From Thermodesulfovibrio sp. (GTDB lineage Bacteria > Nitrospirota > Thermodesulfovibrionia > Thermodesulfovibrionales > Thermodesulfovibrionaceae), in NCBI GenBank assembly GCA_020725335.1, contig DYFF01000012.1, positions 1 to 35,943 on the forward strand: a stretch of 35,943 bases of DNA, in the 5' to 3' direction. This document shows positions 9,405 through 20,114 of this stretch, in pieces. Each line of letters starts with the position of its first letter. The stretch's first letter is position 1. The position numbers were made by a program, and so were the translations under genes. The notes under the pieces were generated by a model, which had not been told where the DNA came from, did not search any database, and saw only the letters and a list, made by a program, of their open reading frames with translations.

Positions 9405-10145
9405 ATGAAAGTATTTCGAGTCCTCGTTGTGGGCGAGCACTTCAAAATGGATGTTTCGGGCGTCCAGTGCTACATGGGGTTCTATTTGACACGTTTTGTC
9501 AAAGCAGCGAACCTTGATGAAGCACGCTCTTCAGCGATTGCCGCGGTTCGCATGGACACGAGACTCGATGGCCTGGCATTGAATGACGATGATGATCCTC
9601 CCCTGCTCTTTGTCGATGAGATTGAAGAAGTCTCAGAACTCGATGTCCCCGAAGTCGAGCCCGGATTCGTTTTCTTCAAAGATGAGACAAGGCCTCCGGA
9701 AAGCGAAATCAGCCTGCCGCCCTATCTTGTGATTCGCAAAGGCGTAGCGTTCTGGGTAGAAAATAGACCACTGAGCGAATGGTCGGCAACGCCACAGGCC
9801 TTCAACGAAGGCTGTTTTCGCAATACTTGTATTTATGACACGCGTGGACGTCTGTGGGAAATTGTTCGTTTTGCGTTTACAAAGCCACCAACATTTGTGA
9901 ACACGATCATGCCTTGGAGACAGTTGCCCGTGCAGATCGAGATCCGTCCGTGCGAAAAGCCTACCGTTACGGATATCTTGGCTGAGCTTACCGCAATTCT
10001 CGAGTCTGGGAATTCGTTTTGTGAATACCTGAATCATGACCCGGCAGACATTCTTAAGAGTCTTGAGAACGCTACTACACCAACGGAACTCATTGTACAG
10101 TCGGGTAGATTTGATGATCCGTCGTTGCCTAACAATCGGTTGTAG
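9405..10145 (+). CDS. Hypothetical protein of an integron-type gene cassette
   Basis: A 246-residue soluble protein with no signal peptide or membrane segment. I do not recognise a function. The N-terminal third (KVFRVLVVGEHF, GVQCYMGFYLTRFVKA, LDEARSSAIAAVR) resembles a family of uncharacterised proteins often found in integron cassettes, as far as I can judge. An acidic patch (NDDDD) follows. Base composition is clearly richer in GC than the neighbouring genes, and codon choice differs, which marks recent transfer. The stop codon lies inside the attC site (10127-10184), as is typical for cassettes. No convincing ribosome site precedes the ATG. Confidence 0.75.
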   Translation: MKVFRVLVVGEHFKMDVSGVQCYMGFYLTRFVKAANLDEARSSAIAAVRMDTRLDGLALNDDDDPPLLFVDEIEEVSELDVPEVEPGFVFFKDETRPPESEISLPPYLVIRKGVAFWVENRPLSEWSATPQAFNEGCFRNTCIYDTRGRLWEIVRFAFTKPPTFVNTIMPWRQLPVQIEIRPCEKPTVTDILAELTAILESGNSFCEYLNHDPADILKSLENATTPTELIVQSGRFDDPSLPNNRL

Positions 10146-10184
10146 CGGACGGACTATAGCCCGCTGCTGAGCTTGCCGTTAGGC
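10127..10184 (+). repeat. Integron attC recombination site (59-base element)
   Basis: The element begins with GCCTAAC (10127-10133, the R'' box, pattern RYYYAAC) and ends with its complement GTTAGGC (10178-10184, the R' core, pattern GTTRRRY). Inside, AGCGG (10144-10148) pairs with CCGCT (10161-10165) as the L''/L' boxes. The two halves are offset in length, as in folded attC sites that leave extrahelical bases. At 58 bp it is a short attC. It takes in the stop codon of the upstream gene and sits 12 bases before the next ATG, which is cassette architecture. No integrase gene is in the window. Confidence 0.88.
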
Positions 10185-10195
10185 CAATTACAAAT

Positions 10196-10729
10196 ATGTC
10201 GAACAACAAACGCCAAAAAGCACCACCCCAATACTTGATGAAGATCTTGAGTGTTTTTGGGTTGTTTTTATTATTCGCCTTCCCGTTAGGTATGCTGTTC
10301 GTGGGTTTTTCCTCTCTGGAGGTTAACTGCACCCGAAAACAGACCGGTCAGTTACCCGATTGCGAAATACAGGAAGTCAGACTATTTGGACTATTTAAAC
10401 GTCGGGCCGTTGTTTTAAGTGTCAACAGCATTGGTTACAAAACCCAGGATGTCCATACAAGTTCCCGTGTAACTTTGGGCAGCACTGTTGTTTTGACCGG
10501 AAGCAATGGGTCTTTTCCGATAACACAGGCCGTTTCAAACGTAGGCAGTGCCTGGAAATCGGACGTGATTAATAAAGTTGACTGGTTCTTGAAAACGCCG
10601 AATGAGCGAACACTGGTACCACATATTAACGAGCGAAACATTTTTGGCTGGATAGGGGTCGTCTATTTGGCGTTCATCGCATTGTGCTATGTTTTTTGGT
10701 TTGGCCGCAAGTTTAACGGCCGGGACTAA
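10196..10729 (+). CDS. Hypothetical membrane protein, second cassette gene
   Basis: A 177-residue protein of unknown function. A hydrophobic helix spans about residues 15-37 and another about 150-170. The domain between them, with two cysteines (VNCTRK and PDCEIQ) and many beta-prone segments, probably lies outside the membrane, with both termini in the cytoplasm. The ATG is 12 bases after the attC core and has no Shine-Dalgarno, which is common in cassettes. GC content is raised like the gene before it. The reading frame is intact. Confidence 0.7.
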   Translation: MSNNKRQKAPPQYLMKILSVFGLFLLFAFPLGMLFVGFSSLEVNCTRKQTGQLPDCEIQEVRLFGLFKRRAVVLSVNSIGYKTQDVHTSSRVTLGSTVVLTGSNGSFPITQAVSNVGSAWKSDVINKVDWFLKTPNERTLVPHINERNIFGWIGVVYLAFIALCYVFWFGRKFNGRD

Positions 10730-10790
10730 CCCCGTCGGTGCAGCAGACAGGCGGATAAGACGCCCGCCACTGACCTTATCATTGGCCGGT
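10723..10790 (+). other. Degenerate attC-like tail of the second cassette
   Basis: The stop codon of the preceding gene sits in GACTAAC, which resembles an R'' box. Downstream, GGCGG (10750-10754) pairs with CCGCC (10764-10768). I cannot find a matching GTTRRRY core, so a full attC is not shown. It may be a decayed attC where the cassette was fixed in the chromosome. GC content falls back to the host level shortly after this point. Confidence 0.25.
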
Positions 10791-10927
10791 GAGAATGACC
10801 CACTTGCCACCTGAAAAACCAATGGAGAGAAAAGAGGACAGGACAATGAGTGAAGAAAACGTAAGAATGCCATTTTCTGATCAACATGTTTAGACATGTC
10901 CTTCTTTAAAAGAACACAAAGTTAGGG

Positions 10928-11105
10928 ATTCCTCGCAACCATTGAGGTTGCTAGGAATGACATTTAAGCCCATCATTCTGAGTAGTGTAAGCGAAGAATC
11001 TCCTCATCTGGAGACACTTAGCTTACGCTCAAGTTGACAAAAAGGGAGTAAGGGTAAACAATTGAGTGTCTTTCTGAGCATAGCGAGGAATTTTCACCCA
11101 GAGGC
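10928..11105. repeat. Cluster of short dispersed palindromic repeats
   Basis: Three related units lie here. ATTCCTCGCAAC (10928-10939) pairs with GTTGCTAGGAAT (10947-10958) as a hairpin. CATTCTGAGTAGTGTAAGCG with GAAGAATCT follows near 10973, and CTTTCTGAGCATAGCGAGGA near 11070. They share an ATTCT(C)-GAG-GCGA(A/G)GAAT theme seen in many bacterial genomes as repeat families. A weaker relative may lie near 25095. The stretch 10790-11160 otherwise holds only very short open frames, with no gene I can support. Confidence 0.5.
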
Positions 11106-11166
11106 TTATAAAATCTCCTTCTTTTAAGAGGCAAATTTTTATAACAATTTTTTAAAATTACAAAAT

Positions 11167-11187
11167 TGTATATTTTTACATTTTTGT
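11167..11187. promoter_or_regulatory. Candidate regulator site upstream of the amt operon
   Basis: TGTATATTTTTACA (11167-11180) is a TGT-N8-ACA site, and ACATTTTTGT (11178-11187) overlaps it. Both element types also occur upstream of nifH (551-592). The site is about 55-70 bases before the -24 element of the sigma-54 promoter, a usual distance for an activator. ACAAAATGT follows at 11203. A common nitrogen regulator is an inference from the shared pattern. Confidence 0.35.
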
Positions 11188-11234
11188 CATTTTGTTTATC
11201 TAACAAAATGTTTTATTTTCAATACTTCATATTC

Positions 11235-11250
11235 TGGCATGAAATTCGCA
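11235..11250 (+). promoter_or_regulatory. Sigma-54 (-24/-12) promoter of the amt operon
   Basis: TGGCATGAAATTCGCA has the -24 GG (11236-11237) and -12 GC (11248-11249) ten bases apart, close to TGGCAC-N5-TTGCA. The start of transcription would be near 11261, 30 bases before the ATG at 11291. The element resembles the nifH promoter, including the GGCATG core, so both operons probably answer to the same activator. Confidence 0.75.
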
Positions 11251-11290
11251 TAAATATCATGAATATAAAAAAATAAACGGAGGTGCTGGT

Positions 11291-12127
11291 ATGAGAAGTT
11301 TAAGGTATTTAGTGGTGGTTTTAACTCTTCTTTTTTCCTTTTCCTTAGCTCTGGCTGAGGAAGCAAAAAAAGAAGAGGCAAAGGCAGAGGAGGACAAAGT
11401 TACTGGTAGTGTTGGATTAGGTGTTTACAGCAGGTATATCTTCCGTGGTTATGAGCTCAGTTCTGGTAGTGTTGTTATTCAGCCATCTGTAACAGTCTCT
11501 TACAAAGGTTTTTCGTTGAATTACTGGGGTAACATTGATACCAATGAAAGGGCAACACAGAGTTTTGTTCCAGACAGACCTGGCAGAAAAAGCTTTAATG
11601 AATCTGACCTGACACTCAGTTACACCTACACAATTGACAAACTGTCTCTTACAGGTGGCTACATCTACTATGGAACAAAGTATGCTGATGAGACAGAGGA
11701 GATTTTTTTAAGTGCAAGCTATGATATTATCTCAAAGCCAACACTTACGATTTACCGAGACATTTCCACTTACCCGGGCACTTATGTTAATTTATCCTTC
11801 TCCCACTCCTTTGAGGTTTACAAAGATATTACCCTTGACCTTGCAGCTTCATTTGGCTATTTCAAGGGCGATGATAACTACTGGAGAACCTATGAAAGTA
11901 GTACAGGTGATTATACTGGTAAGAAATACAGCGGTTTACACGATGGCAAACTTCAGGCAGGACTTACCATTCCAATTATGAAACACTTAACAGTTCAACC
12001 TGTGGTTCAGTACTGGTTTCCATTATCAAGTAAGGCAAAAAGAATTGTTGACGGAAATCCCTATAATCCAAATGGACATCTTGATGATACCTGGGTAGCA
12101 GGAATTAATATTACTTTTAGCTTTTAA
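11291..12127 (+). CDS. Outer-membrane beta-barrel protein beside amtB (TorF-like)
   Basis: A 278-residue protein with a signal peptide (cut after about residue 22, ALAEEA), a charged Lys/Glu linker, then alternating strands typical of a beta-barrel. It ends in ITFSF, and a C-terminal phenylalanine is the outer-membrane insertion signal. GSVGLGVYSRYIFRGYELS near residue 38 is typical of the TIGR02001/TorF-like family, which I recall next to amtB-glnK in several bacteria. It may be a pore for small nitrogen compounds, which is inference. GGAGGT sits before the ATG. It is first in the operon, 12 bases before amtB. Confidence 0.75.
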   Translation: MRSLRYLVVVLTLLFSFSLALAEEAKKEEAKAEEDKVTGSVGLGVYSRYIFRGYELSSGSVVIQPSVTVSYKGFSLNYWGNIDTNERATQSFVPDRPGRKSFNESDLTLSYTYTIDKLSLTGGYIYYGTKYADETEEIFLSASYDIISKPTLTIYRDISTYPGTYVNLSFSHSFEVYKDITLDLAASFGYFKGDDNYWRTYESSTGDYTGKKYSGLHDGKLQAGLTIPIMKHLTVQPVVQYWFPLSSKAKRIVDGNPYNPNGHLDDTWVAGINITFSF

Positions 12128-12139
12128 AGGAGGGATAAG

Positions 12140-13823
<1,684 letters not shown>

Positions 13824-13824
<1 letters not shown>

Positions 13825-13842
13825 TTCTTAAGGCTTAAGAAT
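13824..13842. repeat. Short perfect palindrome just after glnK
   Basis: ATTCTTAAGGCTTAAGAAT is a 9-bp perfect inverted repeat around one base, starting at the last base of the glnK stop. It stands ten bases before the strong terminator. It may be a small accessory hairpin or a protein-binding site. Confidence 0.4.
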
Positions 13843-13852
13843 AATTTTAATA

Positions 13853-13890
13853 AATCGGCAGGGCTTTCTCACCCTGCCGATTTTTATTTT
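13853..13890 (+). terminator. Intrinsic terminator of the amt operon
   Basis: AATCGGCAGGG (13853-13863) and CCCTGCCGATT (13872-13882) form a perfect 11-bp stem with an 8-base loop, followed by TTTATTTT. On the other strand the stem is preceded by an A-rich tract, so it could also serve the convergent kinase gene that ends at 13911. Confidence 0.9.
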
Positions 13891-13910
13891 CTTGAATTTA
13901 TTTTCTGTAT

Positions 13911-15350
13911 CTAAAGTTTCAATGGAATATAGATATCAAATGTTGTCCCCTTACCAACCTCGCTGTCAACAAAAATGTGCCCATTAAGTATCTGAACAAT
14001 ATAATAAACGGTAGGTAATCCAAACCCTGAACCTTTCTCTCCTTTTGTTGTAAAGAATGGTTCAAAAATTCTCTTTTTTGTTTCTTCATCCATGCCTATT
14101 CCTGTATCAACTATTGTTAAGCATGCATAATCTTTTTCTATATCTTTTTGCTGAAGAGCTACATATTTTTCTGGTAGTGATTTTTTGCTAACGATTATCT
14201 TTATCTCTCCACCATTGCACATAGCGTCTTGAGAGTTTAAAACAAGATTTAAGACTATCTTTTCAATATCACTTTTATCTGCAAATATTACTAAAGGTTT
14301 ATTCCCTAAGGTTATATTTAGCTTGATATTTTCTCTAAGTGTTGCCTTAAGGAGTGGAACGATTTTTTTTATACCATCTCTTAAATCTATCATCTCTGGA
14401 TTTCTCACTACATTCTTTCCAAAATCAAGCATTTTCTTTATATTTTCCAGCGTAGAATTAACTACTTTTAAAAGTTTGTCTATATCGGATTTTGCCATGT
14501 CAAGATTTTCTCTCTGCATTGCAAGATGAGCAAATCCTTTTATACCAGTTAATATGTTTTTTAAATCATGAGTATATGTTGATGTGAGCCTTTGGATTAT
14601 TTCCATCTTTTGAGATATTATTATTTGTTCTTCGAGTTTTTTTAACTCTGTTATATTAGTAATAAAAATAGCATAGCCGTATAATTCTTCGTCCTCAAGC
14701 CTTAATCCTCTTAACCTGAATATTTTGCCGTTATATCTTATCTCTTTTAAGTGACCATTATGTATTTCGTATAGTGAAATCATAGGGAATATTTCGTAAA
14801 TATTCAAACTTTCTGCAGTTTCAAATCCTGTATAGTTTAAAAATGCTTGATTGCAGTAAATAATTTCTCCAGAAAACGTGGTTATTATCACTCCTATAGG
14901 TGAATGTTCAATAACAAGTCTGAGCTTTTTTAGAGTAGATTCCGCGAGTTTTCTTTCTGAGATGTCTCTAACTATCTGAATACCTCCTATTAAATCACAT
15001 GCTTCGTTAACTAAAGGAACATCAGTAAGCCTAACCCATGCACCTTTTTCTCCATAAAGCTTTGGCAGGAAAGTTTCTATTTCAACACAACCATTCTTTT
15101 TATTTATATGTCCAGGATACTGCATCTCTGAATTAAGAATATAATCAACAGGCATAGGTCTACGAAATCCGTAGAATGGAATAGAATATTCAAAATTATC
15201 TTTTCCAACTATCTCCTCCTCAGCTATTCCTGTCATGCTTTCCAAGATTTTGTTCCAAAATATGACTTTCCCTTCAATGTCTATTACAAAAAGTCCATCA
15301 GGGATTAACCTTGCAATTCTTCTAAAAATTTCTTCTTCTTTTTTTCTCAT
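13911..15350 (-). CDS. PAS-domain sensor histidine kinase
   Basis: A 479-residue kinase with two PAS domains (about residues 8-125 and 135-240) and no membrane segments, so it is cytoplasmic. The dimerisation box is [15 protein letters not shown], whose His is the likely phosphorylation site. The catalytic domain has LNSQDAM (N box), DTGIGMD (G1), FEPFFTTK (F) and GSGFGLP (G2). [14 protein letters not shown] marks the end of the first PAS domain. The start overlaps the stop of the chemoreceptor gene by four bases, so the two form one operon. No response regulator is beside it. The nearby NifA-type gene lacks a receiver domain. Confidence 0.9.
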   Translation of the reverse strand: MRKKEEEIFRRIARLIPDGLFVIDIEGKVIFWNKILESMTGIAEEEIVGKDNFEYSIPFYGFRRPMPVDYILNSEMQYPGHINKKNGCVEIETFLPKLYGEKGAWVRLTDVPLVNEACDLIGGIQIVRDISERKLAESTLKKLRLVIEHSPIGVIITTFSGEIIYCNQAFLNYTGFETAESLNIYEIFPMISLYEIHNGHLKEIRYNGKIFRLRGLRLEDEELYGYAIFITNITELKKLEEQIIISQKMEIIQRLTSTYTHDLKNILTGIKGFAHLAMQRENLDMAKSDIDKLLKVVNSTLENIKKMLDFGKNVVRNPEMIDLRDGIKKIVPLLKATLRENIKLNITLGNKPLVIFADKSDIEKIVLNLVLNSQDAMCNGGEIKIIVSKKSLPEKYVALQQKDIEKDYACLTIVDTGIGMDEETKKRIFEPFFTTKGEKGSGFGLPTVYYIVQILNGHIFVDSEVGKGTTFDIYIPLKL

Positions 15351-16963
15351 GCCTTACCCCTTATGGCATCTGTAAGTTTTTTTATTACATCATTTAAATT
15401 TTCTATCTCCTTAGCAACAGTATCTGTAACATGTTTAACATCATTTGCAACCGCACTTGACCGTTCCGCAGAACGAGCAATTTCATCAGAAGCTGAGGAC
15501 TGTTCCTCTGTTGATGTTGCTATGTGTGTTATTGTATCTTTTACCTTTAAAGAATGCTCAACAATGTTATTTAATGTCTCTTTGACATCATTCAAGGCTT
15601 TCAAAGCTTCTGCCACTTCATGAGCTGTTATTTCCATGCTTTTTAAAGAATCGCGGGACTCTGACTGTACAGCTGATATTTTTCCTGCGATCTCCTCTGT
15701 AGACTTAATTGTTTTTTCCGCAAGTTTTCTAACCTCATCAGCTACTACTGCAAAACCCCTTCCCTGTTCGCCTGCTCTTGCTGCCTCAATTGCTGCGTTT
15801 AGAGCAAGAAGGTTTGTCTGATCTGCGATGTCCTTAATGACTGTGACTATGTCACCTATTTCTTCAACTCTTTTATTTAATGATTCAATCGCTTTTTTAA
15901 GCTCTGATGTTGCAGTGTTTGCCGATCGAACAATGTTTGATGCTTTATCTGACATGCTCAAACCCTCAAGAGCAATCTTTTCACTTTCTGTTGCTAATTC
16001 AGAGGCACTGGCAGCATTTCTTGCAATATCAGTTATAGTTTGGCTCATTTCTTCTGAAGCAGTTGCTATTTGATGTGCCTGTGAAGTTTGTTCATTTGCT
16101 TTTGATTTTAAAGTTTCCACATTAACCCCTAATGAGCCTATTACAGAATGGACGATGTCAAGAGAGTTTTTAACATTTAATATTACAGAATGAGCAAATT
16201 CATCTACTTTTTTAACACTTTTTGCTATCAAGCCTATTTCATCTTTTCTGTTTTCAATTTTTTTATCAAAGTCTATAAGACCTAAATCCCCCTTATTTGA
16301 ACCTTTTGCAATTTCACTTAATTTTTCTGCCATATCCGGCAAAACTTTTAGAGTTTTAACTGTCAAAAATAAAAAGAGATTTACTAATATTAACGAAATA
16401 ATGAATACACCAAGGAACATATAGAAATTTCGTTTCATTTCACTATAGAGATTCTGTTTTAGAATAGAAATTTCTGACTTTTCTTTATCAATCATTTTTA
16501 AAATTATGCCATCCCTTAAATTTCTATAAGTATCAGTTAATTGCTGAGATTTTTGTATTGTTTCATCTTTTTTACCTTTTTCTGCCAGTTCCTGTATTTC
16601 TTTCATCTTAGAAAATAGAGTCTGACATAAGCTCAGAGCTTTTTTAATCTCCTCTTTTTTTTCGCCAAAGGATAAACTTTGAGCTTCTTCATTTGCTTTT
16701 ATAAACTTCTGATAATATTCATTATAATTTTTCTTTGATTTTTCATCTTGTGGATTTATAATTACATTTCTTATTGAAGCTGTCATTTGCATAACATTAG
16801 CTCTCATCTCTTCAAGCAAACTCAACATTTTTATTTTATTATCAACAAGTTCTCTCACATTCTTTTCTGAATCTGATGTTGTAAGAAAAAAGAAAGAAAA
16901 AAGTGTCAACATTGAAACAACTGTAACAATACTTGTGAGATAAAGCAATTTTTTTACTGTCAT
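15347..16963 (-). CDS. Methyl-accepting chemotaxis protein
   Basis: A 538-residue receptor. Membrane helix 1 is near residues 8-28. A mainly helical periplasmic domain resembling the four-helix-bundle MCP sensor type follows, then helix 2 near 180-202, a HAMP region, and a long coiled-coil signalling domain. The hairpin tip [20 protein letters not shown] and the following [13 protein letters not shown] bind CheA/CheW. The ligand is unknown. GAGGAGG precedes the ATG. It is transcribed divergently from the nifA-like gene across 309 bases and is coupled to the kinase gene, which hints that both sense one condition. Confidence 0.93.
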   Translation of the reverse strand: MTVKKLLYLTSIVTVVSMLTLFSFFFLTTSDSEKNVRELVDNKIKMLSLLEEMRANVMQMTASIRNVIINPQDEKSKKNYNEYYQKFIKANEEAQSLSFGEKKEEIKKALSLCQTLFSKMKEIQELAEKGKKDETIQKSQQLTDTYRNLRDGIILKMIDKEKSEISILKQNLYSEMKRNFYMFLGVFIISLILVNLFLFLTVKTLKVLPDMAEKLSEIAKGSNKGDLGLIDFDKKIENRKDEIGLIAKSVKKVDEFAHSVILNVKNSLDIVHSVIGSLGVNVETLKSKANEQTSQAHQIATASEEMSQTITDIARNAASASELATESEKIALEGLSMSDKASNIVRSANTATSELKKAIESLNKRVEEIGDIVTVIKDIADQTNLLALNAAIEAARAGEQGRGFAVVADEVRKLAEKTIKSTEEIAGKISAVQSESRDSLKSMEITAHEVAEALKALNDVKETLNNIVEHSLKVKDTITHIATSTEEQSSASDEIARSAERSSAVANDVKHVTDTVAKEIENLNDVIKKLTDAIRGKA

Positions 16964-17212
16964 AGTTAATCCTCCTCTTATAGAATTTTTTTAAATTTAT
17001 TTGATTTTAATTTTGCTATGGGGGAAGAGCACAAAAATAGCAGAGAATTTCTGAAAAAGAATTTTTTCTCTTCTTTAACTTGTTGAATCTCATTTTATAT
17101 TTTATTAAAAAAATTATACAATAAGCAATTTTGAAAAAGTGCTAACTAATAATTATATTAAAAATTTAAATGTCTTTTACTTTAAAGAACTAAATAAAAA
17201 GAAAAAATTAAA

Positions 17213-17241
17213 TTGACCCGAAAAATTACAAATGTTATAAT
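17213..17241 (+). promoter_or_regulatory. Sigma-70-type promoter of the nifA-like gene
   Basis: TTGACC (17213-17218) and TATAAT (17236-17241) are 17 bases apart, one mismatch from consensus overall. The start point would be near 17248, 25 bases before the ATG. The spacer contains TTACAAATGTTA, a palindrome resembling the ACA/TGT motifs upstream of nifH and amt, so feedback control is possible. The rest of 16964-17212 is AT-rich divergent promoter space. Confidence 0.7.
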
Positions 17242-17272
17242 AGTTTATCGGTAATTAATTGCCGTCTAAGAT

Positions 17273-18808
17273 ATGGATAAATATGAAAACATAGAATTGA
17301 AAGCACTCTTTGAAGTAAGCAAAGTTTTAACTTCTTCCTTTGACCTTGAAAAAAATCTTCATTCTGTTCTTGAGATTTTATCAAAAGAACTTGATATGAG
17401 AAGAGGTAGTATTTTTATTCATGATAAAAAAACAGAGGAAATAAGTATTGTAGCTGCCTATGGCTTGACTCAAGAAGAGATGAGCAGGGGAAGATACAAA
17501 ATTGGCGAAGGAATCGTAGGTAAAGTTATAGAAACAGGCTTGCCGATGTTTATTCCGGATATAGAGAAAGAACCTCAATTTCTTAATAAAACAGGAAGCA
17601 GACCTAATAAGAAAGGCATTTCTTTTCTATGTGTTCCAATTAAATTAGAGGATGAGGTCTTGGGAGTAATATCTGCAGATAGAATTTATTCAGAAGAACA
17701 GGGAGAAGTAGATGATGATCTTAGAGTTCTTTCAATAGTAGCCTCTCTTATCGGTCAGTTCCTGAAACTATGGGAAAGCTATAAAGTCATAGAAGATGAA
17801 AATCTAATCCTAAGGGCTCAGCTTAAAGATAGATACAATTTCCCGAATCTTGTAGGACAGTCACCTTCATTTCAATCAGTGCTTAAAACCGTAATGAAAG
17901 TTGCTGGTACAGATGCAACGGTGCTACTTTTTGGAGAATCTGGAACAGGCAAAGAACTTATTGCAAAAACCATTCATTTTCAGAGCAAAAGGTCAAAGGG
18001 ACCTTTTGTTGCCATAAACTGTGCAGCAATTCCAGAGAATCTCCTTGAGGGAGAGCTTTTTGGTTCAGAAAAGGGTGCATTCACAGGTGCTGTAAAAAGA
18101 ATCGGAAAGTTTGAACAAGCAAATGGAGGCACTATTTTCCTCGATGAAATAGGAGAACTACCTCTTTCGCTTCAACCAAAACTACTAAGGGTGATTCAGG
18201 AAAGAACTATTGAGCCTCTTGGCTCATCAAAAATAATTAAGATAGATGTTAGGATAATCTCTGCAACTAACAAAGACCTCTCAGAGGAGATAAGAAAGGG
18301 AAACTTTAGAGAAGACCTTTTCTGGAGGCTCAATGTTATACCGATTTATATTCCACCTTTGAGAGAAAGAAAAGAAGACATCCCGATACTCGTTGAGTAT
18401 TATCTTAAAAGTTTTTGTAATATTTATAAAAAATCAGTTTCCATTGATGAAGAAGCTTTAAAAGTGCTTGTTTCCTATGATTGGCCTGGAAATGTAAGAG
18501 AACTTGCAAATACTATTGAAAGGCTTGTTGTAATGACAGATAGTAACAGGATAAAAGTATATGATCTCCCAGATACAGTGAGAGGCGTATTCAAATTAAA
18601 AACTTCTCTCTCAGGCGAGTTAAAGCTTCCCACAGAGGTTGAAGGCCTTGAGAGAATAAGAATAATGGATACACTCCCGAAGTTTAATTTTAATATAAGA
18701 AAAACTGCACAAGCTTTGGGACTTACAGAGAGGCAGCTTAATTACAGAATAAAAAAATACGGAATTATTATAAAAAAGGGAGTAAATTTACATGATAGCG
18801 ATAATTAA
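17273..18808 (+). CDS. nifA: Sigma-54-dependent activator, probable NifA
   Basis: A 511-residue enhancer-binding protein: GAF sensor domain (about residues 20-165), AAA+ ATPase (about 190-425), and Fis-type helix-turn-helix (about 465-500). Walker A is GESGTGKE (near 221), the sigma-54 contact loop is GAFTGA (near 268), and Walker B is [10 protein letters not shown]. The C-terminal [20 protein letters not shown] is very like NifA. With sigma-54 promoters upstream of nifH and amt, NifA is the best reading; other GAF-type activators remain possible. The interdomain linker has no cysteines, unlike oxygen-sensitive NifA of alpha-proteobacteria. The ribosome site is weak. Confidence 0.85.
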   Translation: MDKYENIELKALFEVSKVLTSSFDLEKNLHSVLEILSKELDMRRGSIFIHDKKTEEISIVAAYGLTQEEMSRGRYKIGEGIVGKVIETGLPMFIPDIEKEPQFLNKTGSRPNKKGISFLCVPIKLEDEVLGVISADRIYSEEQGEVDDDLRVLSIVASLIGQFLKLWESYKVIEDENLILRAQLKDRYNFPNLVGQSPSFQSVLKTVMKVAGTDATVLLFGESGTGKELIAKTIHFQSKRSKGPFVAINCAAIPENLLEGELFGSEKGAFTGAVKRIGKFEQANGGTIFLDEIGELPLSLQPKLLRVIQERTIEPLGSSKIIKIDVRIISATNKDLSEEIRKGNFREDLFWRLNVIPIYIPPLRERKEDIPILVEYYLKSFCNIYKKSVSIDEEALKVLVSYDWPGNVRELANTIERLVVMTDSNRIKVYDLPDTVRGVFKLKTSLSGELKLPTEVEGLERIRIMDTLPKFNFNIRKTAQALGLTERQLNYRIKKYGIIIKKGVNLHDSDN

Positions 18809-19478
18809 GAATATAAAGACAGAAGGTCCTGGAAGCATAGAAGACTATTTTATTGAACGGAAAATCCCCTATAAAGTTTTTGAAGCAGAAGATGGAGAGA
18901 TTCCGTCAACTCTTGAGGATTATAAAGGGCTAATAGTCATGGGTGGACCCATGGGTGTTTATGAGATGGAAATTTACCCTCATCTCAAAGTGGTTTCAAG
19001 ACTTATAAGAGAGGCTATAAATAGAAATTTAAAAGTTCTTGGAATATGTCTTGGGGCTCAACTAATTGCTCATACATTAGGAGCAAAAGTCTATAAAGGG
19101 CCGTATCAAGAAATAGGCTGGCATGATATTGAGCTTACTTCTGACGCTTTAAGAGATCCTATAATGCTTTCCCTTGCAAAACATCCTTCTGTGGGAGACA
19201 TATGGAGAAAGTTTAAAGTTTTTCATTGGCATGGTGATACTTTTGAGTTACCATTAGGTACAGTACATCTTGCAAGGTCTGCTATTTATGAAAATCAAGC
19301 ATTCAGATACAAGGACAATGTATATTCTTTACAGTTTCATATTGAAGTAACAAAAAAAATGCTTGTTGAGTGGTTTGATGGAGATCCTCTAAAAGAGCAA
19401 ATACTAAAAGAGTCAGAAAAAATACTGTCCGAATATACTCAGCGTGCAAACAATTTTTATAAGTCTTTGTGGAGTTAA
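18792..19478 (+). CDS. Class I glutamine amidotransferase (GMP synthase-like)
   Basis: A 228-residue stand-alone amidotransferase domain. The nucleophile is Cys86 in GICLGAQ, and the triad is completed by His183 and Glu185 in QFHIEV. GGPMGVYE forms the oxyanion strand region. It belongs to the GuaA-glutaminase-like group, whose members hydrolyse glutamine or gamma-glutamyl amides; the true substrate is unknown. It starts 17 bases inside the nifA-like gene, so expression is tied to that regulator. This suggests a role in nitrogen handling, which is inference. Confidence 0.85.
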   Translation: MIAIIKNIKTEGPGSIEDYFIERKIPYKVFEAEDGEIPSTLEDYKGLIVMGGPMGVYEMEIYPHLKVVSRLIREAINRNLKVLGICLGAQLIAHTLGAKVYKGPYQEIGWHDIELTSDALRDPIMLSLAKHPSVGDIWRKFKVFHWHGDTFELPLGTVHLARSAIYENQAFRYKDNVYSLQFHIEVTKKMLVEWFDGDPLKEQILKESEKILSEYTQRANNFYKSLWS

Positions 19479-19514
19479 AATTTTTTAATATTTGAGGAAA
19501 TTTTGTTTAAATAG

Positions 19515-20090
19515 ATGTTAGAAATTTTAGCTATAATAATCATTGTTTTTGGTATTAATATCCCTCTTTTTTGGATGCCTATACATATTTATCCTCAGTT
19601 TTTTAGAAAAATTGGTATTTTTACATATCTTATGCCTCTAATTACTTTTAGCTTAATATTTATGATGGTCTTTAATTATCGGAGTCACATTCTAATGTAT
19701 ACCATTAGTTTCTCACCTCTTTTAAACTTTATCGGCTTAATTCTCTTGATGTTAGGCATCATACTCCATGTATGGACTGCGAAACTATTGAGTTTATGGG
19801 GGCTCATAGGTGTGCCCGAGATATTACCAAAAAAGAATATTAAACTTATAACATCAGGTCCTTTTCTTGTAATTCGGCATCCTACTTATCTTGCTCATAG
19901 TCTAATTTTTATCGGAGCTTTTCTCTTGACAGAGTTCGTTGCTTTAGGAATTTTGTCTATCTTAGACTTTTTAATGGTTAACGCCTTTGTTATTCCCTTT
20001 GAAGAAAAGGAACTTCTTAGGAGATTTGGATATCTCTATGAAGAATACAAAAATAAAGTTAGATGGCGTATTTTGCCGGGATTATTATAA
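19515..20090 (+). CDS. Membrane methyltransferase of the ICMT/phospholipid-methylase family
   Basis: A 191-residue protein with about five hydrophobic helices. The C-terminal half has the family signature: GPFLVIRHPTYLAHS, then FEEKELLRRFGYLYEEYK and a final VRWRILPG. These match the isoprenylcysteine carboxyl methyltransferase/PEMT-like fold that binds S-adenosylmethionine at the membrane. The substrate cannot be told from sequence. It follows the amidotransferase gene after 36 bases and may share its transcript. Confidence 0.75.
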   Translation: MLEILAIIIIVFGINIPLFWMPIHIYPQFFRKIGIFTYLMPLITFSLIFMMVFNYRSHILMYTISFSPLLNFIGLILLMLGIILHVWTAKLLSLWGLIGVPEILPKKNIKLITSGPFLVIRHPTYLAHSLIFIGAFLLTEFVALGILSILDFLMVNAFVIPFEEKELLRRFGYLYEEYKNKVRWRILPGLL

Positions 20091-20114
20091 TGCTATTAAC
20101 TCTTTTCAACTCAC

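Noticed and set aside
9360-9405. attI or attC junction at the left end of the cassettes
   Set aside because: No GTTRRRY sequence occurs between the promoter and the first ATG, so the left boundary cannot be defined.
9482-10037. Minus-strand frames opposite the first cassette gene
   Set aside because: They are shadows of the 246-residue gene; the sense frame has cassette architecture and the antisense frames have low-complexity serine or arginine composition.
10846-10893. A 15-codon frame after the second cassette
   Set aside because: Too short and without a ribosome site or recognised sequence to call a gene.
10730-11000. A second complete attC after the second cassette gene
   Set aside because: A possible R'' box and inner stem exist but no GTTRRRY core follows, so only a degenerate tail is reported.
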